This document shows positions 13,746 to 18,255 of a stretch of DNA of 18,255 nucleotides, piece after piece. The position numbers and the translations under genes were made by a program. The first letter of the stretch is position 1. Every line of letters begins with the position of its first letter. Where the stretch lies: positions 1 to 18,255 of the forward strand of contig DKDD01000024.1 in NCBI GenBank assembly GCA_002451715.1. Reading direction: 5' to 3'. This DNA is from Ruminococcaceae bacterium UBA6857. Its GTDB lineage: Bacteria; Bacillota; Clostridia; Oscillospirales; Acutalibacteraceae. The notes under the pieces are model-generated. The model was not told where the DNA came from, made no database searches, and worked only from the letters and a program-made list of their open reading frames with translations.

Positions 13746-13756
13746 GACACAGTGTC
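13746..13756. repeat. Short palindrome in the convergent gap
   Basis: GACACAGTGTC, a palindrome about a single central base, stands alone between two terminators in 13723-13780. No gene or promoter is associated. It could be a remnant of a mobile-element end or a protein-binding site. Confidence 0.3.
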
Positions 13757-13780
13757 AATTTTTTGTACGTTTAATAAAAA

Positions 13781-13822
13781 CAAAGGCTGATGATTTTCAA
13801 AATTGAAACTCATCAGCCTTTG
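13781..13822. terminator. Bidirectional terminator downstream of the TSCPD gene
   Basis: CAAAGGCTGATGA (13781-13793) pairs perfectly with TCATCAGCCTTTG (13810-13822), and an inner TTTCAA/TTGAAA stem nearly closes the loop. T-runs follow on both strands. It lies 8 bp past the stop of the minus-strand gene at 13830. Confidence 0.9.
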
Positions 13823-13829
13823 TTTTGCT

Positions 13830-14078
13830 TTATTTTCCCATCGCTTCGCGAAGTGCTTTTGCAAGCTGATCCGGACAGGAAGTCTTTTTGAATCCGCAGG
13901 TCAAGCCGTCAAGTCTTTTGATGACTTCTTCGGCATCCATGCCTTCAACAAGCTTTGCAATGCCCTTTGTGTTTCCGTTGCAGCCGCCGTTGAAAAGAAC
14001 GTTTTTAACTTTTCCGTCCTCAATTTCAAACGAGATCCCGCGCGAACAAACGCCTGTCGGCTTATAGGTATATTCCAT
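13830..14078 (-). CDS. TIGR03905 family TSCPD domain protein
   Basis: Small cytoplasmic protein of 82 residues. It has the conserved layout YKPTGVCSRGI (6-16), NGGCNGNTKGI (30-40) and a C-terminal LTCGFKKTSCPDQLAKAL (59-76). C11, C33, C61 and C68 could bind a metal. The TSCPD domain is also found at the end of B12-dependent ribonucleotide reductases, but the free-standing protein has no established function. AAAGGA lies 9 bp upstream of the ATG at 14078. It is downstream of the ABC transporter genes on the same strand, with its own promoter in between, so it may be read from both. Confidence 0.9.
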   Translation of the reverse strand: MEYTYKPTGVCSRGISFEIEDGKVKNVLFNGGCNGNTKGIAKLVEGMDAEEVIKRLDGLTCGFKKTSCPDQLAKALREAMGK

Positions 14079-14111
14079 TTTTATCAGTCCTTTTGTTTTT
14101 TTATGAAACCG

Positions 14112-14140
14112 ATTATACCACAGAAAAGGCAGTTGTGCAA
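14112..14140 (-). promoter_or_regulatory. Extended -10 promoter of the TSCPD gene
   Basis: Minus-strand TTGCAC (14140-14135), 17-bp spacer and TGGTATAAT ending at 14112. The weak -35 is compensated by the TG motif. The promoter lies in the short gap after the permease stop (14163), where no terminator hairpin is visible. Confidence 0.7.
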
Positions 14141-14162
14141 TCCCTCGGTAAAACGAAAAATT

Positions 14163-14894
14163 TTACTTTTTCATCTTTCGTTTGAACAAAATGCCCGAAA
14201 CGGCAAAAATCAAAACCGAATATGCAAGCACGATCGCAAGGTCAAATGCCGCGGTTTTAAAATCACCTGAAAGAGTATTTTTCACCGCTTCGACTGCACG
14301 ATAAAACGGAAGAACTTCGCAAACCGTTTTGAAACCGCCTTTGATTATACTAAGGTCAAACCATGTTCCGGAAAGCCATGCCGAAAGATTAACTATAATG
14401 GTATTGAACGCTCCGAGCGCTTTCTGGCTGAAAAGTGTTCCGCTGAGTATGCCGAAACTTATATACAAAAGCGAATCAACCGCAATTGCAAAAACACAAA
14501 GCAAAAGCCGCCACGACGGTTCAAAACCGAGAACACAGGAAAAGGCAAAACTGATTGCGCTTTGAATCAAGCCGACCGCAACGCACGGAAGAGTGTATCC
14601 GCAAAGAAAATCGAATGCAGTCAGCGGAGAAGCAAAAAGCCTTGAAAGAAAAGCGGTTTCTCTGTCACCAGAAATGAGTATTCCGAGAAAAATCGAAAGA
14701 AACGAAAGGCCGAAAACAACCATTCCCGGCGCGAGAGTAACAATTGAAAAAATGTCCGGCATTCCCTCAATGCTTTTTGAAAGGAAGAAAAACGCGGTCA
14801 TGAGCACAACCGGAAAACCCACACCGAAAACAAGCGAAAGCGGGTCGCGCAGCATTTCTTTTATATTGCGTTTTGAAAAGGTTAAAGCTTTCAT
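14163..14894 (-). CDS. ABC-2 type transporter permease
   Basis: Membrane half of an ABC exporter, 243 residues with six predicted membrane helices (about 19-39, 52-74, 99-122, 131-152, 157-179 and 220-236). The cytoplasmic N-terminus opens MKALTFSKRNIKEMLRDPLSL, typical of ABC-2 permeases. The DRETAFLSRLFASPL loop between helices 2 and 3 is the usual coupling segment. The ATG at 14894 overlaps the ATPase stop in ATGA, behind AAGGAGG, so the two are co-translated. The substrate cannot be told from sequence; drugs, peptides and polysaccharides are all possible for this family. Confidence 0.92.
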   Translation of the reverse strand: MKALTFSKRNIKEMLRDPLSLVFGVGFPVVLMTAFFFLSKSIEGMPDIFSIVTLAPGMVVFGLSFLSIFLGILISGDRETAFLSRLFASPLTAFDFLCGYTLPCVAVGLIQSAISFAFSCVLGFEPSWRLLLCVFAIAVDSLLYISFGILSGTLFSQKALGAFNTIIVNLSAWLSGTWFDLSIIKGGFKTVCEVLPFYRAVEAVKNTLSGDFKTAAFDLAIVLAYSVLIFAVSGILFKRKMKK

Positions 14895-15628
14895 TTTTCT
14901 TCCTCCTTTTCCGTGTCCGTATAAAACAAAAACGCATCTTCAAAATTTTTGCAGCCGGCACTTTCGGTAATTTCATTTGCCGTTCCGAGCGCACGAAGCT
15001 TTCCCTCGCTCATAATCGCAATTTTATCGCAGAGTGCTTCGGCTTCTTCAAGATAGTGTGTTGTGAGAATCACGGTCATCTTGCCTTTGAGCTCTTCGAC
15101 CACGCGCCAAAGTTCGCGCCTTGCGCGAACATCAAGACCGAGCGTCGGTTCGTCAAGAAACAAAACCTTCGGCTCGTTGATAAGCGCCATTGCAATTGAA
15201 AGCCGCCGCGCCATTCCGCCGGAAAGCGATTTTGCTTTGTCCTTTGCTCTGTCGGAAAGTGAAAAGCGTTCAAGCATTTCGCCTGCCTTTGCTTTTGCTT
15301 CTTTGCTTTTTGCGCCGTAAACTTCGGCAATAAATTCAAGGTTTTCAAAAACTGTCAGTTTTTTTGCCGTTGCCGTTTCCTGCGGAGAGATACCGGTCAG
15401 CTTTTTCACTTCGTGGGATTCTTTGATAATACTTTTTCCCTCAATCAAAGCGTCGCCGGAGGTCGGCTCAAGCAAACCGCAAAGCATTTTTATCGTTGTT
15501 GTTTTTCCCGCTCCGTTTTGACCGAGCAAACCGAAAACCGTTCCGCTTTCAATCGAAAGCGAAAGTGAATCAACGGCTTTTCGCTCTTTAAAACTTTTTG
15601 AAAGCTCTTTGATTTCAATCGAATTCAA
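14891..15628 (-). CDS. ABC transporter ATP-binding protein
   Basis: Energizing subunit of 245 residues, paired with the downstream permease. Walker A is GQNGAGKTT (36-44), the Q loop ISPQET (Q83), the signature LSGGM (135-139), Walker B VLFLDE (155-160) with catalytic E160, the D loop GLDVRAR and the switch H191 in TTHYLEEAEAL. This is the CcmA/NatA-like ABC-2 exporter class. It begins at a TTG (15628) that overlaps the regulator stop in TTGA, with GGTGA 6 bp before it. The short acidic tail (TDTEKEEEK) is unremarkable. Confidence 0.95.
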   Translation of the reverse strand: MNSIEIKELSKSFKERKAVDSLSLSIESGTVFGLLGQNGAGKTTTIKMLCGLLEPTSGDALIEGKSIIKESHEVKKLTGISPQETATAKKLTVFENLEFIAEVYGAKSKEAKAKAGEMLERFSLSDRAKDKAKSLSGGMARRLSIAMALINEPKVLFLDEPTLGLDVRARRELWRVVEELKGKMTVILTTHYLEEAEALCDKIAIMSEGKLRALGTANEITESAGCKNFEDAFLFYTDTEKEEEK

Positions 15629-15855
15629 GCTTCTTCACCTTCTCCTTTTTGGGCATTGAAAATTGCGTTTGCAAAATCCATGTATACGTCGTTCGAAACA
15701 ATTGCAATGCCTTGGTTTTCGTCGGCAAGAAGCAAAACCGTGTCGCCGGGTTTGATTGAAAACATGTCTCTTGCCGGTTTCGGAATCACAATTTGCCCCT
15801 TTTCGCCAACTTTAACGGTGCTGATAAATTTTCCTTTCGGTGCGTTGGTATTCAT
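15625..15855 (-). CDS. AbrB/MazE/SpoVT-type DNA-binding regulator
   Basis: Swapped-hairpin DNA-binding protein of 76 residues. The domain spans about 11-55: TVKVGEKGQIVIPKPARDMF followed by IKPGDTVLLLADENQGIAIV. First gene of a three-gene operon with an ABC exporter, overlapping it by 4 bp, so it probably regulates that operon. Three copies of GTATAA sit at its promoter and start point. AGGAAAAG lies just before the ATG at 15855. A toxin-antitoxin role (MazE-like) is unlikely because no toxin gene is adjacent. Confidence 0.9.
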   Translation of the reverse strand: MNTNAPKGKFISTVKVGEKGQIVIPKPARDMFSIKPGDTVLLLADENQGIAIVSNDVYMDFANAIFNAQKGEGEEA

Positions 15856-15879
15856 AACTTTTCCTCACTTGTTGTAAAA

Positions 15880-15904
15880 GTATAACTTGTATAACAAATT
15901 ATAC
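15880..15904. promoter_or_regulatory. GTATAA repeats, candidate operator of the regulator-ABC operon
   Basis: GTATAAC occurs at 15880-15886 and again at 15889-15895, and an inverted copy (TTATAC, 15899-15904) overlaps the -10 element. The direct repeats cover the expected start point near 15892. This placement fits repression, perhaps autoregulation by the AbrB-type protein. Confidence 0.5.
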
Positions 15905-15925
15905 TCGTCTCGAAGATAAAGTCAA
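15898..15925 (-). promoter_or_regulatory. Sigma-A promoter of the regulator-ABC operon
   Basis: Minus-strand TTGACT (15925-15920), 16-bp spacer and TATAAT (15903-15898). It diverges from the symporter promoter about 45 bp away. Confidence 0.82.
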
Positions 15926-15968
15926 GAATTTTGTTTGATAATTTCATACAAATTATTTGAAATTGCAA

Positions 15969-15997
15969 TTGATTTTTTGTGCAAAGTCATATATAAT
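15969..15997 (+). promoter_or_regulatory. Sigma-A promoter of the GPH symporter gene
   Basis: TTGATT (15969-15974), 17-bp spacer and TATAAT (15992-15997). The leader is about 60 nt and contains two direct TTCGAG copies (16011-16016 and 16025-16030), of unknown meaning. Confidence 0.72.
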
Positions 15998-16064
15998 TAT
16001 AAAGGTCGATTTCGAGCTGTTCGGTTCGAGATTTTAAGGAGAAAACAACAAAGGAGAGAACACA

Positions 16065-17573
16065 TTGAAAAACCCGTTCAAATTTTTCTTTTCGCGCGAA
16101 GAAAGCGACACAAAGGTTGCAAACAACCGACTTCTTTCTTATGCCATAGGTCTTGCCGGTCAAAACGCCAGCTATAACTTAATTTCGTCGCGTCTTTTTG
16201 TTTTCATGAATACCGTTTTGGGTATTCCGAGCGAAAAGACAGGTCTCATCAACGGAATAAGCACCCTTTGGGACGCGGTCAACGACCCGATTGTCGGAAC
16301 GCTCATAGACGCAAGAAAGTTCAAGCCAGGCAATAAGCTTCGCTCGCTTCTTCTTTATACTTCACCGATAATCGGCGTTCTCATTGCGCTGATGTTCTTT
16401 GATTTCAATCTCAGCGTCACGGGAAGCATTATTTTTATTCTCATCGTCTATCTTCTTTATGATATTCTTTATTCGGTTCAGGACGTTGCAATGTGGGGGC
16501 TTCTTCCGCTTTCAAGTCCAAATTCCGAAGAACGCGCGCGCGTTTCTCAATGGGTAACAATCGGCGCGGGTGCAGGTGCGGCTCTCGGCGGACTTTTCCC
16601 GTCAATCAGAGCGATTTTGGTTGACAATTCCGTGATGAGCGAAAAGAATGCATATTTTTTAGGCGCGGTTGTTTTCGGTTTGGGCGGTATGCTCATTTCA
16701 ATGCTTGCCTATCGAATGAAAGAAAAGGCCGTCTATGTCAGCGAAAAGAAAGTCAGCGTTATTGACAGTCTTAAAAGTCTCAAATACAACAAAAAGCTTA
16801 TTATTATCTGCCTTGCGCGGTTTCTCGGTTCAATTTCGCTCATGCTTCCGTGGGAATACTTTTTTGAAACCGAAGGTGTTACATATACATTCTTCGGCAT
16901 GGAACTCAACGGCGGAACAATGCAGGTTCTTCACGGACTCATTCCGGGAATCCCCGGAGCATTCATGATGTTCTTTGCAACAAAATTCGCCGAGAAAATC
17001 GGCGGAATGAAGCGCGTTTTGGTTATTTCCGAAATTCTTCAAATCATCTGCCGAATCGGCGCGTTCGCAATCGGCGCAAACGACCGCTTCCTCAACACCG
17101 GTGCGCTCTTTGCAATTTGGGGACTTCTTGCAATTTACAACATTCCCGTTTCAATGAAAGATATCGCCCACCGCGCACTAATCAGCGACTCGATTGACGA
17201 AGTTGAACTCAAAACCGGCGAAAGAACCGAGGGCATCGTTTTTTCAATGCAAAACTTTATTTCAAAGCTCAGCAGTGCCGTAACAAAGCTTATTCAGGGC
17301 TATCTTCTTAAGTTCCTCAAGTTTCAGGATAAAATTTCCGTCAACGGAAAGAACCTTGACGGTTCCGCCCTCATCCGCGCACAAAGCAAATCTTCACCGT
17401 TTTATAAATACCGCTGGCACCAGTTCATGCTCGGTCCCGTTATCGGTTCGATAATGTATCTTATCGTTATTCTTTTCCTCAACGATGACCGCGAACATAT
17501 GGCCGAAGTTGAACGTCTTCTTAAAGAAAAACGCGGCGAACTTGAAGCTGTTCCCGCCGCAGTTGAAGAATAA
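16065..17573 (+). CDS. GPH-family sugar:cation symporter (MFS)
   Basis: Twelve-helix secondary transporter of 502 residues, related to MelB. It imports glycosides, pentosides or hexuronides with Na+ or H+. The family motif at helix 2 is STLWDAVNDPIVGTLID (66-82), where D70 and D74 correspond to cation-site aspartates of MelB. The second signature, DEVELKTGERTEGI (377-390), lies in the central to late loop. The protein starts with a TTG at 16065 behind AAAGGAGAG, the only strong ribosome binding site nearby. The C-terminus is long and charged (VERLLKEKRGELEAV). The gene is monocistronic, and no glycosidase gene adjoins, so the substrate is open. Confidence 0.92.
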   Translation: MKNPFKFFFSREESDTKVANNRLLSYAIGLAGQNASYNLISSRLFVFMNTVLGIPSEKTGLINGISTLWDAVNDPIVGTLIDARKFKPGNKLRSLLLYTSPIIGVLIALMFFDFNLSVTGSIIFILIVYLLYDILYSVQDVAMWGLLPLSSPNSEERARVSQWVTIGAGAGAALGGLFPSIRAILVDNSVMSEKNAYFLGAVVFGLGGMLISMLAYRMKEKAVYVSEKKVSVIDSLKSLKYNKKLIIICLARFLGSISLMLPWEYFFETEGVTYTFFGMELNGGTMQVLHGLIPGIPGAFMMFFATKFAEKIGGMKRVLVISEILQIICRIGAFAIGANDRFLNTGALFAIWGLLAIYNIPVSMKDIAHRALISDSIDEVELKTGERTEGIVFSMQNFISKLSSAVTKLIQGYLLKFLKFQDKISVNGKNLDGSALIRAQSKSSPFYKYRWHQFMLGPVIGSIMYLIVILFLNDDREHMAEVERLLKEKRGELEAVPAAVEE

Positions 17574-17580
17574 AATCACA

Positions 17581-17624
17581 AAAAATCTGCCGCACAGAAC
17601 ACTCTCTGCGCGGCAGATTTTTTT
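17581..17624. terminator. Bidirectional terminator between symporter and TrhA gene
   Basis: AAAAATCTGCCGC (17581-17593) pairs perfectly over 13 bp with GCGGCAGATTTTT (17610-17622), with T-runs in both directions. It lies 7 bp after the symporter stop and 15 bp from the end of the convergent gene. Confidence 0.92.
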
Positions 17625-17639
17625 GTTGTATGGTGATGG

Positions 17640-18255
17640 TTAATACAGCCAGCAGTAAAGCCCGATAAAATGAATCAGCGAACCGGCAAGAACAAAAAGA
17701 TGAAAAATACTGTGGAAATACTTTTTCTTTTTTCCAAGGGCAAGGAACGTTGTTCCGACCGTATAGACAGCGCCGCCGAGAATGATCGCAACGATAAGCC
17801 GAACAGCGTTATCACGGTATTTATAAAGCGGATAAATCATTGCAAGGCACATCCAGCCGAGCACCATATAAAGTACCGTTTGAACAACCTTATATTTTTC
17901 CTGGTCGATATAAGTAAGAATTGTTCCGACCGTGCCGATGATAAGGCTGAGCGTAATCATTGTTATTGCAAAAGGTTTGTTATAAGGAAGTATGCCGACA
18001 ATCATGATCGGAATACTTGTTCCGGAAATCAAAAGATAGATAACCGCATGATCAACAACGCGCATAATTTTTTTGACGTATGACGGCTTTATCGCGTGAT
18101 AGATTGTTGACGACGCATAAAGAATCATCATTGAAACGCCGAAGATTGTCGCACCGATTCTTGTTCCGGTTGTTGTTGCTTTGAGAAAAAGCGTGATAAA
18201 ACTCAAAAGTCCGAACGCAATTCCTATTCCGTGGGAGACAGAGTTAAAAATCTCG
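17640..18255 (-). CDS. trhA: Hemolysin III / PAQR-type membrane protein, N-terminus outside window
   Basis: Seven-helix membrane protein of the HlyIII/TrhA branch of PAQR proteins, linked to membrane-lipid homeostasis; the old hemolysin label rests on one early report. The frame is open to the right edge, starting EIFNSVSHGIGIAFG, which matches the usual region close to the N-terminus, so only some 10-15 residues are missing. The family's metal-site residues appear to be present: S and H in SSTIYHA, D/H in VVDHAVIYLLISGT and the C-terminal H pair in FHSIFHLFVLAGSLIHF. An internal ATG at 18206 is not the likely start, because conserved sequence continues before it. It converges on the symporter across a shared terminator. 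Confidence 0.9.
   Translation of the reverse strand, partial: EIFNSVSHGIGIAFGLLSFITLFLKATTTGTRIGATIFGVSMMILYASSTIYHAIKPSYVKKIMRVVDHAVIYLLISGTSIPIMIVGILPYNKPFAITMITLSLIIGTVGTILTYIDQEKYKVVQTVLYMVLGWMCLAMIYPLYKYRDNAVRLIVAIILGGAVYTVGTTFLALGKKKKYFHSIFHLFVLAGSLIHFIGLYCWLY

Noticed and set aside
15625..15855. MazE-type antitoxin of a toxin-antitoxin pair
   Set aside because: No small toxin gene is adjacent; the downstream partner is an ABC ATPase.
1..18255. CRISPR array, tRNA or rRNA genes
   Set aside because: No regularly spaced direct repeats, no cloverleaf-like segments and no rRNA-like sequence were seen on either strand.

Overview
Organism. The window looks like the chromosome of a low-to-moderate GC Gram-positive anaerobe of the class Clostridia, most likely an Oscillospirales/Ruminococcus-type gut or rumen bacterium. 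The evidence is the rpsF-ssb-rpsR order, strong AAGGAGG ribosome binding sites, near-consensus sigma-A promoters, several TTG starts, and families typical of that group (secreted CotH, VTC polymerase, DUF4956, Cthe_2159, BIG2 Ig-like proteins, TIGR03905 TSCPD protein). The assignment comes from gene content only.

Layout. (1) 1-1073: right part of an ISL3-type insertion sequence with a transposase cut by the left window edge; its right terminal repeat lies about 20 bp from the 3' end of rpsR. (2) 1094-2217, minus: rpsF-ssb-rpsR with a perfect consensus promoter and a two-hairpin leader. (3) 2320-5873, plus: secreted CotH-family protein and secreted alkaline phosphatase, each with its own promoter and terminator. 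(4) 5906-8103, minus: two paralogous secreted BIG2 proteins; the downstream copy is interrupted by an in-frame TAA. (5) 8198-8362: a gene-free stretch that looks like a small terminated RNA with a 5' hairpin and a C-rich, UCCC-containing centre. (6) 8480-13722, plus: apparent five-gene operon of response regulator, histidine kinase, VTC polyphosphate-polymerase domain protein, DUF4956 membrane protein and Cthe_2159-type lipoprotein. (7) 13830-14140, minus: small TSCPD protein. (8) 14163-15925, minus: AbrB-type regulator, ABC ATPase and ABC permease, translationally coupled. (9) 15969-17622, plus: GPH-family sugar/cation symporter. (10) 17640-18255, minus: hemolysin III/TrhA-type membrane protein, cut by the right edge.

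How it may work together. The middle of the window (about 2.4-13.7 kb) is an envelope block: nearly every product is exported or membrane-bound, and several handle phosphate (CotH kinase fold, alkaline phosphatase, VTC polymerase). A two-component system heads the VTC-DUF4956-Cthe_2159 operon and probably controls it. I infer a surface-modification system that couples a cytoplasmic nucleotide- or polyphosphate-dependent enzyme, a membrane partner and an exported beta-helix lipoprotein, with CotH as a possible fourth member. No experiment or search backs that inference here.

Gene ends are unusually well marked. Perfect or near-perfect 9-14 bp hairpins lie after most transcription units, and three of them sit between convergent genes and work for both strands. 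No tRNA, rRNA or CRISPR array was seen.
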